Assembly (NCBI RefSeq): GCF_900172325.1
Contig: NZ_FWFR01000002.1
Location: forward strand, 558,001-622,000
Length of the DNA: 64,000 bases
Reading direction: 5' to 3'
Source of the DNA: Oceanibacterium hippocampi
GTDB lineage: Bacteria; Pseudomonadota; Alphaproteobacteria; Sneathiellales; Sneathiellaceae
Positions 34,848 to 43,350 of this stretch are shown piece after piece (the first letter of the stretch is position 1; each line of letters begins with the position of its first letter). The notes below the pieces were generated by a model that was not told the DNA's origin, did no database searches, and saw only the letters and a list, made by a program, of their open reading frames with translations. A program made the translations under genes and the position numbers.

Positions 34848-35511
34848 GGATGGAATAGCCTCCGCCCCGGTGGGTATGGATCAGCGGCTTGTCGAAACCC
34901 TTGTCGATCTTCTGGCGGAGGCGGCTGACATGGACATCGACAACATTCGTCTGCGGATCGAAATGGAAATCCCAGACGCCCTCGAACAGCATTGTCCGCG
35001 TCACCACGTCACCGGCGTGGCGCAGCAGATACTCGAGCAGCTTGTATTCCTGCGGACGCAGCTCGATCGGCTGGCCGGCGCGCACGACCCGGCGGGCGAG
35101 CAGGTCCATCGAGAGGTCGCCGACCGTCAGTACGGTCTGCTGCGCGATCGCGTGCGGCCGCCTGAGCAGCGCCTCGAGGCGCGCCAGCAATTCGGAAAAG
35201 GCGAAAGGCTTGGTCAGATAGTCGTCGCCGCCGGCGCGCAGTCCCGTCACCCGCTCGTCCACATGGGCGAGGGCGCTCAGGATCAGGACCGGAACCGTCA
35301 TGTCGGCCGCCCGGATCGCCCTGACGATCGAAAGCCCGTCGAGGCCCGGCAGCATGCGGTCGACGATCAGCGCGTCATACTCGCCCCCGGTCGCCCGGTG
35401 CAGGCCTTCGCGGCCGTCGACCGCGTGGTCGGCCCGGTGTCCCGCCTCGCCCAGTCCCTTCAGGATGTAATCGGCGGTCTTCGCGTCGTCCTCTATCACC
35501 AGTATCCGCAT
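34837..35511 (-). CDS. OmpR-family response regulator
   Basis: A 224-residue regulator: receiver with acidic pair IEDD, phosphoacceptor Asp51 in LIVDRMLPG and Lys in YLTKPF, then a winged-helix output domain (about 125-222) with the recognition region VVDVHVSRLRQKID. The frame is open upstream; MRILVIEDD at 35511 is the obvious family start. It forms an operon with the kinase that follows, and probably with the degP-type gene upstream on the same strand. Confidence 0.93.
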   Translation of the reverse strand: MRILVIEDDAKTADYILKGLGEAGHRADHAVDGREGLHRATGGEYDALIVDRMLPGLDGLSIVRAIRAADMTVPVLILSALAHVDERVTGLRAGGDDYLTKPFAFSELLARLEALLRRPHAIAQQTVLTVGDLSMDLLARRVVRAGQPIELRPQEYKLLEYLLRHAGDVVTRTMLFEGVWDFHFDPQTNVVDVHVSRLRQKIDKGFDKPLIHTHRGGGYSIRAD

Positions 35512-35630
35512 GCCGTCCCCGACTCTCGACTGCGGCCAGGCTTCCCGGCCTTCGCTTCCGCTGCAATATGGGGTTCTGGTCATGGTTGCCGCAATCTCCT
35601 CTTTGGCACCACCCTGTGCCGGAACGAGAT

Positions 35631-35664
35631 CGGGCCAGCCGGTTTGCCGCCGGCCGGCCCGTTT
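35631..35664. terminator. hairpin between degP-type gene and response regulator
   Basis: A 12-position stem (CGGGCCAGCCGG / CCGGCCGGCCCG, one mismatch) followed by TTTT on the plus strand. The genes on both sides read the minus strand, where no U-run follows. As a terminator it faces the wrong way, so it may instead be a 3'-end barrier or partial terminator for the degP-type mRNA. Confidence 0.5.
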
Positions 35665-35684
35665 TCACGACGTGGCGCGTGGGG

Positions 35685-37166
35685 TCATGCCCGGTCGAGC
35701 TTCAGGCCGAGAAAGAGATTGTGACCCCGGCGATTGATCAGGGTGAGAACCGAGTTGCGCTTCTCCGTCTTCGCCTTCTCGACGATGGCGTCGACCTCGT
35801 GCGGCGAGGAAACCGCGACCTGGTTTATCTCCTCGATCACGTCGCCCTCGCGGATCCCGACCTCGAAGGCCGAACCCTGCTCGACGTCAAGGACCAGGAC
35901 ACCGGTTGTCTCCTCATCGATATTGTAGGCCTTGCGCCGTTCCGGGGTCAGCGATGCGAGTTCGGCGTTCAGGGCATCCGAGCGGTAGGCGCCGGTCGGC
36001 TCGACCGGTGCCCCCTGTCCGGGCTGGTCGGCCGAGGCCGTAAGCCGGCCGGTGACGACCGGGATTTCCCGTTCGCCGTCGCCGCGCCAGATCGTCACCG
36101 CGGTCTTCGAACCGACCTTCTGCATCGCGACGACGCGGGCCAGTTCACGCGGGCCGGAAACCCTGTGCCCGGCATAACCGACGATGACATCGCCCTGCTT
36201 CAGCCCGGCCTTCGCGGCGGGGCTGTCCTCGGTCACCGCGGTGACCATCGCGCCGGCCGGCTGCTCCATGCCGACCGCGTCGGCGATCTCCGGCGTTACC
36301 GGCTGGATCTGCACGCCGAGCCAGCCGCGCTCGACCTGGCCGCCGTCTTTCAGCTGGGCGACCACGGTCTTCACGAGATTGGAGGGGATCGCGAAACCGA
36401 TGCCGACGCTGCCGCCGTTCGGCGAGTAGATCGCCGAGTTCACGCCGACCACGCCGCCGTCCATGTTGAACAGCGGACCGCCGGAATTGCCCTTGTTGAT
36501 CGCCGCGTCGATCTGCAGGAAGTCGTCATAGGGTCCGGCGTCGATGTTGCGGCCGCGCGCCGAGACGATTCCGGCGGTCACCGTGCCGCCGAGGCCGAAC
36601 GGGTTGCCGACCGCCATGACCCAGCTGCCGACCTCGGCCTTGTCGGAATCGCCGAAGTCGACCGACGGCAGGGGCTTGCCGGCATCGATCTTGAGCAGCG
36701 CCAGGTCGGTCAGCGGATCGGTCCCGACGATCGTCGCCGGATAGGAGGTGTCATCGTCGAGCCGCACCTTCACCTCGGTGGCGCCGTCGATGACATGGTT
36801 GTTGGTGACCACGTAGCCCGAGGGGTCGATGATGAAGCCCGAACCGAGCCCCATCGCCATCCGCGGCGCCTCGTGTCCCCGGCCCTGCGGGCCCATGCGA
36901 TCCTGGAACTGCCGGAAGAACTTCTCGAACGGCGATCCCTCGGGAAACTGGAACGGCATCTCCGGCGTCGAGCCGGTTTCGACCTCGTGGGCGGAGGCGA
37001 TATTGACCACCGCCGGCGTCACCTTCTTGGCCAGCGCCGTGAAACCGTCGGGAGCCGGCGCGGCCGAGGCCACGCCGCTCCACAGGAGCATCGTGCCCGC
37101 GGCGATCCCGATCCCGAGGGACCGGAGACCGGATGCGGGGCGCTCCCGAATTGCAAGTGCCGTCAT
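35685..37166 (-). CDS. degP: DegP/HtrA-type periplasmic serine protease
   Basis: A Do-like protease of 493 residues: signal peptide (hydrophobic stretch about residues 15-37, ending VASAAPA), trypsin-like domain with His124 (NNHVIDG), Asp154 (PLTDLALL) and Ser228 (NKGNSGGPLF), then two PDZ domains (about 275-370 and 390-490). It degrades or chaperones misfolded periplasmic proteins. The ATG at 37166 is preferred to one four codons earlier because GGAG lies six bases before it. It heads the probable degP-regulator-kinase operon. Confidence 0.93.
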   Translation of the reverse strand: MTALAIRERPASGLRSLGIGIAAGTMLLWSGVASAAPAPDGFTALAKKVTPAVVNIASAHEVETGSTPEMPFQFPEGSPFEKFFRQFQDRMGPQGRGHEAPRMAMGLGSGFIIDPSGYVVTNNHVIDGATEVKVRLDDDTSYPATIVGTDPLTDLALLKIDAGKPLPSVDFGDSDKAEVGSWVMAVGNPFGLGGTVTAGIVSARGRNIDAGPYDDFLQIDAAINKGNSGGPLFNMDGGVVGVNSAIYSPNGGSVGIGFAIPSNLVKTVVAQLKDGGQVERGWLGVQIQPVTPEIADAVGMEQPAGAMVTAVTEDSPAAKAGLKQGDVIVGYAGHRVSGPRELARVVAMQKVGSKTAVTIWRGDGEREIPVVTGRLTASADQPGQGAPVEPTGAYRSDALNAELASLTPERRKAYNIDEETTGVLVLDVEQGSAFEVGIREGDVIEEINQVAVSSPHEVDAIVEKAKTEKRNSVLTLINRRGHNLFLGLKLDRA

Positions 37167-37308
37167 GTTGATCTCCATCGTGACTGCGGATTCGATCGGC
37201 GGTGCATGTTCCGCCGTGCCGTCATGAAGGTAGGGAGACCGGACGGGCCTTACGCTTTCAGGAAGATGAACTCCGTGTCATGTGGCGACGGGCCGCGCTG
37301 GCGGCGCC

Positions 37309-37659
37309 TCAGCCGGCGGCCGCGACGACGATGATCTCGACCCGGTAGTCGGGCGTGGCGAGCCGGGACTCGCCGCAGGCCCGGGTTGGCGGATTCTTCG
37401 GGTCGATCCAGGCGTCCCATACCGCGTTCATTTCCTGGAAATCGTCCATCGAGGCAAGCCAGATGGTCGCCTGCAGAAGTCGCGACTTGCTGCTGCCGGC
37501 CTCGGCCAGAAGACGGTCGATGTTGGCGAGGATCGCCTCGGTCTGCCGGGTGACGCTTTCGCCCGGCGCACCGACCTGGCCCGCCAGCCAGATGAGGCCG
37601 CCGTGGGCGACCGCCTGGGACATCCGCTTGCCGGGCTCGTAACGTGTGATATCGCTCAT
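37309..37659 (-). CDS. RidA-family enamine/imine deaminase
   Basis: A 116-residue YjgF/YER057c/UK114 protein. RidA proteins hydrolyse reactive enamine or imine intermediates released by PLP and flavin enzymes; the conserved active-site Arg is expected in NPPTRACGES, which is the family pattern. It is the last gene of the nine-gene amine catabolic operon, 37 bp after the FAD oxidoreductase whose imine product it could clear. Confidence 0.88.
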   Translation of the reverse strand: MSDITRYEPGKRMSQAVAHGGLIWLAGQVGAPGESVTRQTEAILANIDRLLAEAGSSKSRLLQATIWLASMDDFQEMNAVWDAWIDPKNPPTRACGESRLATPDYRVEIIVVAAAG

Positions 37660-37696
37660 GGAAACCCTCTCAAGTCATTGGGAAATCGGAAGAATG

Positions 37697-38797
37697 TCAG
37701 AAGAAGCGTGCCGGCGCGACCGCCGCGACCGTCTGCTGGCCCAGTACCGGTTGACGCCCGAGCGCGATATCGGCGGCAAGGCGTGACAGCGCCGGCGAGG
37801 TCTGTACGCCGTAACCGCCCTGCCCGGCCAGCCAGAGAAAGCCCTCGCCGTCCGGCGCGAAGCCGACGACCGGCGAGCGGTCGGGGGCGAAGGTGCGAAG
37901 CCCCGCCCAGGTCCGCTCGACCCGCGTCACTTCCATGGTCATCGCCTTCTCGAAACGGTCGAGACCTTCCGCCAGCACCATGTCGTCCGGCCAGGCGTCA
38001 TGCGGTTCGACCAGGTCCTCGTCGGCCGGCGAGACCATCAGCTTGCCGCCCTCGGGCTTGGCGTACCAGTTCTCCGCCGCGCTCGCGACCATCGGCCAGC
38101 TACGCGAATCCTGGCCATCGGGCAGCGGCACGATCGCCGCGGAGCGTCGCAGCGGCATCAGCCCGAGACGGCGAAGGCCGGCGGTGGCGGCGACCTCGTC
38201 GGCCCAGGCCCCGGCGGCATTGACGAGGATCGGCGCCTCGAAGCTCCCGGCCGGGGTCTCGACATGCCAGACCCCGTCGCGACGAACGATGGTCTCGGCG
38301 CGGGCCTCGGGCACGATCTTGCCGCCATGGTGGCGCAACAGCCGGGCGAAGCCCTGCAACAGCCGGTCGACGTCGATCTCCTGGGCATTGCGCTCGATCG
38401 CCGCCGCGAAGATCGGCTCCGGCCGGAGCAGCGGAAACAGCTCGACAGCCTCCTTCGGCGTCAGCCGGTCCATCCCGACCGAGCCGGCCAGGTAGGCCTC
38501 GAACGCCGGCATGTCCGCCTCGCTCGCGATCAGCATCTCGCCGCGCGGCGACAACAGGCTGCGGTCGGAGATCCCGACCGGCTCCAGGAGCTCGCTCTCG
38601 GATGCGAGGTTGAGCGCGCGCAGCGTCATGTTGCCGTAGTTCAGGATGAAGATCGCCGCCGAGCGACCGGTCGCGTGCCGCCCGATCGTGTCTTCCGCCT
38701 CGAGCACGATGACGGAGGCCTCCGGCGCCATCCGCGCCGCAGCGCTGATGCCGGCAATTCCGCCACCGATAACGAGGATATCAGCCGTCTCGCTCAT
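37697..38797 (-). CDS. FAD-dependent oxidoreductase, glycine/D-amino-acid oxidase family
   Basis: A 366-residue DAO-family flavoenzyme. The N-terminal dinucleotide fold is ILVIGGGIAGISAAARM, and the C-terminal FAD motif region reads PVVGFAPDGEGFLWLAGQGGYG. Relatives oxidise secondary or D-amino acids to imino acids. No signal peptide, so cytoplasmic. It overlaps the preceding amidohydrolase gene by 4 bp (ATGA), which argues for consecutive steps. The substrate is not known. Confidence 0.88.
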   Translation of the reverse strand: MSETADILVIGGGIAGISAAARMAPEASVIVLEAEDTIGRHATGRSAAIFILNYGNMTLRALNLASESELLEPVGISDRSLLSPRGEMLIASEADMPAFEAYLAGSVGMDRLTPKEAVELFPLLRPEPIFAAAIERNAQEIDVDRLLQGFARLLRHHGGKIVPEARAETIVRRDGVWHVETPAGSFEAPILVNAAGAWADEVAATAGLRRLGLMPLRRSAAIVPLPDGQDSRSWPMVASAAENWYAKPEGGKLMVSPADEDLVEPHDAWPDDMVLAEGLDRFEKAMTMEVTRVERTWAGLRTFAPDRSPVVGFAPDGEGFLWLAGQGGYGVQTSPALSRLAADIALGRQPVLGQQTVAAVAPARFF

Positions 38798-39816
38798 GTC
38801 CCTACAAACCCCCGCAGGAAACTGGTCAGGTTGGCTCCGAGATCGTCGGAGAGATAGCCGCCTTCCTGCACCAGCAGTGTCGGAAGAGCAAGCCCGGCGA
38901 TGGCCGCCCCGATACCGCCGAATCCGGCGGTCGTGATCGACAGGCCCTGGAGCGGGTCGTTCTCGGACGCGTCGAGGCCCAGCGCCACGACGAGGACGTC
39001 GGCCCCGAAGGCGCGGATCCGCGCGAGGGCAAGCCCGAGCGCCTCACGATGCGCCGCGTCGCCGGTGCCGCGCGGCAGCGGCAGATTGAGATTGTAGCCT
39101 CGCCCGCGCCCCTCGCCGCGTTCCTGGGCATGCCCCCAGAAGAACGGGTAGAAGCGTTCCGGATCCGCATGGATCGAGACGGTCAGCACGTCGTCGCGGT
39201 CGTAGAAAATGCCCTGCGTGCCGTTGCCGTGATGGACGTCGACGTCGAGGATCGCCGGCCGCCGCCCGGCGCGCCGCAGATGTTCGGCCGCGATCGCCAC
39301 GTTATTGAGGAAGCAGAAGCCGCCGGCGAGATCCGCGAATGCATGATGTCCGGGTGGCCTGGCAAGGACATAGGCCGCCTTCTCACCATCGAGGATGAGG
39401 TCCGCGCCGGTAAGCGTGGCCTGTGCCGCCCAATAGGCGGATTCCCAGGTGCCGGCGGCGATCGGACAGGCCGTGTCGACCTGGTGATAGCCCGCCTGGC
39501 CGACCGCCGAGCGCGGGTAGCCGACCGTGCGGCGGTCCGGATGGACGTTCGGAATGACTTCCTCGGAAGCGCCGGGAATGCGTTTCCAGCGTTCGTGGAT
39601 GGTTTCGAGAAAGGCGAGATACTCCGGCGAATGGATGGCCGCGAGCGGCCCCCGGCCATGATCCTCCGCCGCGACGAAACTGGCGCCCGCCGCCTTCGCG
39701 CCGGCCATCAGCGCGTCGATCCGCGCCGGCTGCTCCGGGTTCTGCGACAGCGCGCCGCTCGCCATGAAATGCTTCGGATCGTGCTTGCGCTGGCGCGCGT
39801 CAAAGACAGCCTTCAT
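38794..39816 (-). CDS. histone-deacetylase-fold amidohydrolase, acetylpolyamine amidohydrolase-like
   Basis: A 340-residue zinc amidohydrolase of the HDAC superfamily. The general-base His pair lies in ARPPGHHAF, zinc ligands in ILDVDVHHGNGTQ and in the later GLDASENDP loop. The N-terminus (MKAVFDARQRKHDPKHFMASG) resembles bacterial acetylpolyamine amidohydrolases, which remove acetyl groups from acetylated putrescine, cadaverine or related amines. The ATG at 39816 is preferred to the longer open frame. Deacylation of the imported substrate is the likely first catabolic step. Confidence 0.88.
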   Translation of the reverse strand: MKAVFDARQRKHDPKHFMASGALSQNPEQPARIDALMAGAKAAGASFVAAEDHGRGPLAAIHSPEYLAFLETIHERWKRIPGASEEVIPNVHPDRRTVGYPRSAVGQAGYHQVDTACPIAAGTWESAYWAAQATLTGADLILDGEKAAYVLARPPGHHAFADLAGGFCFLNNVAIAAEHLRRAGRRPAILDVDVHHGNGTQGIFYDRDDVLTVSIHADPERFYPFFWGHAQERGEGRGRGYNLNLPLPRGTGDAAHREALGLALARIRAFGADVLVVALGLDASENDPLQGLSITTAGFGGIGAAIAGLALPTLLVQEGGYLSDDLGANLTSFLRGFVGT

Positions 39817-39898
39817 TTCTCTTCCTCCGGCGGAACGTCGGCGGCGGGACCGGGCCAGTTGCCGTCCCGTCACGTTCTTCATCAAAAAGGTCGTCGCG

Positions 39899-40825
39899 TC
39901 AGAATGCGGTGCGGTCGGCGCCCTTCAGCCCCAACATATGCCGGGCTTCGGCCGGGGTGGCAATATCGCGGCCGAGACGCTCGACGATCTCGCGAATTTT
40001 CGTCACCTGTTCCGCGTTCGAGGTGGCAAGACGGCCACGCGCGATGAAGATGCTGTCCTCGAGCCCGACCCGGACATGACCGCCCATCGCCGCCGCGATG
40101 GTGGCGAGCGGCATCTGGTGGCGGCCCGCTGCGAGGACGGAGAAGGCATAATCGTCGCCGAACAGCTTGTCGGCGATGCCCTTCATGTGGGTCAGGTTCT
40201 CCGGATCGGCGCCGATGCCGCCGAGCACACCGAACACGAACTGGATGAAGAACGGCGCCTCGACCATGCCACGGTCGGCGAAGTGCCGGAGCATGTAGAG
40301 ATGGCCGACGTCATAGCATTCGAACTCGAAGCGTGCGCCCCGCCTGGTCCCCATCTCGGTCAAGACATGGGCGATATCGCGCGGCGTGTTCTTGAACACG
40401 AGATCGTCGGAATTCTCGAGGAACGGCCGTTCCCAGTCGTATCTCCAGGCGCTGATCCGCTCGGCCGCCGGGTAGAGCGCGAAATTCATGCTGCCCATGT
40501 TGAGCGAGCACATTTCCGGCGCCGCCGCCTTCGGCGCCGCCAGCCGCTGGTCGAGCGTCATCGTCGCGCTGCCGCCGGTCGTGAGGTTCACCACCGCGTC
40601 GGTCTGCTGCTTGATGCGCGGCAGGAAGGCCATGAAATGCTCGGTCGCGGCGGACGGACGGCCGTCCGCCGGATCGCGGGCGTGGAGATGCAGGATCGCC
40701 GCCCCCGCCTCGGCCGCGGCCACCGACTGTTCGGCGATCTGGTCGCCGGTCACCGGCAGATGCGGCGTCATCGAAGGCGTGTGGATCGAGCCGGTCACGG
40801 CGCAACTAATGATGATCTTGCTCAT
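39899..40825 (-). CDS. beta-keto acid cleavage enzyme (BKACE, DUF849)
   Basis: A 308-residue TIM-barrel enzyme of the 3-keto-5-aminohexanoate cleavage family. The family's zinc site is visible: AAILHLHARDPADG (His-x-His) and the early SCAVTGSIHTP. BKACEs condense a beta-keto acid with acetyl-CoA, giving acetoacetate and a new CoA ester. It follows an aminotransferase by 12 bp, so that enzyme may supply its beta-keto substrate. Family members differ widely in substrate, so none is assigned. Confidence 0.92.
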   Translation of the reverse strand: MSKIIISCAVTGSIHTPSMTPHLPVTGDQIAEQSVAAAEAGAAILHLHARDPADGRPSAATEHFMAFLPRIKQQTDAVVNLTTGGSATMTLDQRLAAPKAAAPEMCSLNMGSMNFALYPAAERISAWRYDWERPFLENSDDLVFKNTPRDIAHVLTEMGTRRGARFEFECYDVGHLYMLRHFADRGMVEAPFFIQFVFGVLGGIGADPENLTHMKGIADKLFGDDYAFSVLAAGRHQMPLATIAAAMGGHVRVGLEDSIFIARGRLATSNAEQVTKIREIVERLGRDIATPAEARHMLGLKGADRTAF

Positions 40826-40837
40826 GCTACCTTCCGG

Positions 40838-42193
40838 TCAGACGGCGCCGGGACCGGGCAGGCCCGCCTCCCGGGCGAACTGGTCGAGCGAACGATCGAG
40901 CCCCTCGATGATCTCGGCCACATGATCTTCGGTCGCGATCATCGGCGGGCAGACGAGGAAATGATCTCCGACGTAACCGCCACGGCTGCGCCGGGAATAG
41001 ATGATCAGGCGGTTGTCGTAGGCGATCTCGACCAGCCGGTCGAACGCCCCGAGCGCCTTCGGCAGCGGCTCCATGGTCGCCCGGTCGGCGACCAGTTCGA
41101 AGGCGAGCAGCAGGCCCTCTCCCCGCACGTCGCCGATGAACGGATAGCGTTGTTTCAGGCCCTCGAGGCGTGATTTCAGCAGGGCGCCCACGCGGGCCGC
41201 GTTCGCCATCATGCCATCGGCCTCGATCGCCTCCAGTACCGCGAGGCCGGCGGAACAGGCGAGCGGGTTGCCGGCATAGGTGAAGCCGTGGATGAAGCCG
41301 CCGTCGTCGAGCACGGCTTCCACGATCCGGTCATGGGCGACCATCGCGCCGAGCGGCGCATAACCGGCCGCGAAACCCTTCGAGACCGCGAGTATGTCGG
41401 GCTCCACCCCCCAATGCTCGGCGGCGAAGAAGCGTCCGGTGCGGCCGCCGCCCGACATCACCTCGTCATGGATCAGCAGGATACCGTAGCTGTCGCAGAT
41501 CTCGCGGACCCGCGCCATGTAGCCCGCCGGCGGAACGAGCGCCCCGGTCGAGGCGCCGCCAACCGGCTCGACGATGAAGGCGAGCACGGTTTCCGGGCCC
41601 TCGGCAAGGATTGCCGCCTCCAGCATGTTCGCGTAATGCCGGCCGGTCGCCTGATCGTCGGCGTCGAGACCGTCCAGGTAGGCACGCGGCGCCGGGATTT
41701 TCGGCATCGGCCGCATCATCGCGTCGAACGGCGCGGTCATCGGCGCGTAGCCGGTCAGGGCGAGCGCGCCGAGCGTGCAGCCGTGATAGCTCGGATAGCG
41801 CGAGATCACCTTCCAGCGCTGCGCCTCACCGATGGCAAGCGCGAATTGCCGGGCGAGCTTGATGGCGCTCTCGACCGCCTCCGAGCCGCCGGAAACGAAG
41901 AACACCTTGTTCATCCCCTCCGGCGCCAGGCTCGCCGTCTTCTCGGCCAGCCGCTCGGCCGCCTCGGTCTCGAAATGCAGCCGGTAGCCGAAGGTCGACT
42001 TGTCCATCTGCCGGCGCATCGCCGCCAGCACCCGCTCGTCCGAATGGCCGATGTTGCAGACCATGGCACCGGACGAGCCGTCGAGATATCGGTTGCCGTC
42101 GACGTCCCACATGTAGACGCCGCGGGCCTGGTCGAGCACCGGCCGCCGGCGCCGGCTCTGGTAGAACAGGTGGCTCGCCTTGCGCTGGCTCAC
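40838..42193 (-). CDS. class III aminotransferase
   Basis: A PLP transaminase of 451 residues: LLIHDEVMSGGGRTGRFFA with the PLP-contacting Asp, and the PLP lysine in ILAVSKGFAAGYAPLG. The N-terminal text SHLFYQSRRRRPVLD is typical of omega-amino acid or beta-alanine-type relatives. A GTG start at 42193 overlapping the ATPase stop (GTGA) is preferred; an ATG nine codons upstream is possible. Its product probably feeds the BKACE encoded next. Confidence 0.9.
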   Translation of the reverse strand: MSQRKASHLFYQSRRRRPVLDQARGVYMWDVDGNRYLDGSSGAMVCNIGHSDERVLAAMRRQMDKSTFGYRLHFETEAAERLAEKTASLAPEGMNKVFFVSGGSEAVESAIKLARQFALAIGEAQRWKVISRYPSYHGCTLGALALTGYAPMTAPFDAMMRPMPKIPAPRAYLDGLDADDQATGRHYANMLEAAILAEGPETVLAFIVEPVGGASTGALVPPAGYMARVREICDSYGILLIHDEVMSGGGRTGRFFAAEHWGVEPDILAVSKGFAAGYAPLGAMVAHDRIVEAVLDDGGFIHGFTYAGNPLACSAGLAVLEAIEADGMMANAARVGALLKSRLEGLKQRYPFIGDVRGEGLLLAFELVADRATMEPLPKALGAFDRLVEIAYDNRLIIYSRRSRGGYVGDHFLVCPPMIATEDHVAEIIEGLDRSLDQFAREAGLPGPGAV

Positions 42194-43275
42194 TGCGGGC
42201 CTCCCGGCAGGGCGGCGCAATCGCGCGGCCGCAGGCAGACCGAAACGGCCTCGCCCTCGGCAAAGGGGTGGTCGTCGATCATGTTGATCGCCTGCAACTG
42301 CTCGCCGCCGACGCGTACGAAATAGCGCGCCGCCTGGCCCTGGTAATCGACCGTCTCGACCATGCCGTCGACCGCGACCTCGCCGTCGACAAGGGCGCCG
42401 GGCGCGGCAAGGCGGAGCTTCTCGGCCCGGATCACCAGCTTCGCCGGCCCGGCACCGTCCAGTCCCGGCGCGCGGGCCCGGGCGACCCGGATCGCGCCGA
42501 TGGCCGGGGCCTCGATCGTCAGTTCCCCGCCGTCAGCGCCGGAAACGCGCCCGTCGAGGATGTTGGAGGCACCGAGGAAACGGGCGACGAACTCCGTCGC
42601 CGGCGTGTTGTAGACCTCTTCCGGCGCGCCGACCTGCTCGATCCGGCCATCCGACATGACGACGATCAGGTCGGACATCGCCAGCGCCTCCGACTGGTCA
42701 TGGGTGACGAACACGGTGGTGACGCCGATCCGGTGCTGGATGCGTTTCAGCTCGACCCGCATGCTTTCGCGCAGGTTGGCGTCAAGCGCCGACAGCGGCT
42801 CGTCGAGCAGCAGCACGTCCGGCTCGATGACGATTGCCCGGGCCAGCGCGATGCGCTGCTGCTGGCCGCCCGAAAGCTGCTTCGGATAGCGGTCGCCGAC
42901 ATCCGGGAGTTGGACCAGTTCGAGCGCCTCCCGGACCCGCTTCGCCGCCTCGGCCTGCGGGACATTCCGGTACCTGAGTCCGAAGGCAATGTTGTCGGCC
43001 ACGCTCTTGTGGGGGAACAACGCGTAATTCTGGAACACGAGGCCCAGGTTGCGCTTGTGGATCGGCACCTCGTTGACCCGCCGGCCGCCGATGGCGATCT
43101 CGCCCTCGCTCGGGTCGAGAAGGCCAGCGATCATCCGCAAGGTCGTCGTCTTGCCGCAGCCGGACGGCCCGAGCAGGGTGACGAAGCCGCCATCCGGGAT
43201 CTCCAGCGACATCCTGTGGACGGCGGTGAAGGTCCCGAACTGCTTGACGATGTCGGTCAGTTGAACGGCGCTCAA
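42190..43275 (-). CDS. PotA-type ABC transporter ATPase of the amine catabolic operon
   Basis: A 361-residue ATPase: Walker [12 protein letters not shown]-loop VFQNYALFPHKS, signature LSGGQQQR, Walker [13 protein letters not shown] and a TOBE region after about residue 245. It starts with TTG, eight bases after GGAG; no better start is near. It energises the importer made with the binding protein and two permeases encoded upstream. The 75 bp gap to the binding-protein gene is filled by a strong stem-loop. Confidence 0.92.
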   Translation of the reverse strand: MSAVQLTDIVKQFGTFTAVHRMSLEIPDGGFVTLLGPSGCGKTTTLRMIAGLLDPSEGEIAIGGRRVNEVPIHKRNLGLVFQNYALFPHKSVADNIAFGLRYRNVPQAEAAKRVREALELVQLPDVGDRYPKQLSGGQQQRIALARAIVIEPDVLLLDEPLSALDANLRESMRVELKRIQHRIGVTTVFVTHDQSEALAMSDLIVVMSDGRIEQVGAPEEVYNTPATEFVARFLGASNILDGRVSGADGGELTIEAPAIGAIRVARARAPGLDGAGPAKLVIRAEKLRLAAPGALVDGEVAVDGMVETVDYQGQAARYFVRVGGEQLQAINMIDDHPFAEGEAVSVCLRPRDCAALPGGPQ

Positions 43276-43302
43276 CGGCTGTACTCCGGTCTGTCGCGGC
43301 GC

Positions 43303-43337
43303 GGCCGGGGCGCGAGGGCTCTCCTCCCGCCCCGGCC
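43303..43337 (-). promoter_or_regulatory. intercistronic stem-loop after binding-protein gene
   Basis: A perfect 10 bp stem GGCCGGGGCG / CGCCCCGGCC with an inner GAGG / CCTC helix, directly after the binding-protein stop and before the ATPase gene. No U-run follows. Its position matches the ehuB-ehuC hairpin, so it probably protects the upstream mRNA or attenuates downstream genes. Confidence 0.65.
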
Positions 43338-43350
43338 GGTTGCCGGGTCC

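Noticed and set aside
32430-34928. 832-codon plus-strand frame over the ABC membrane and kinase genes
   Set aside because: It crosses two clear minus-strand genes and a promoter; the peptide is low-complexity Arg/Asp/Gln/His.
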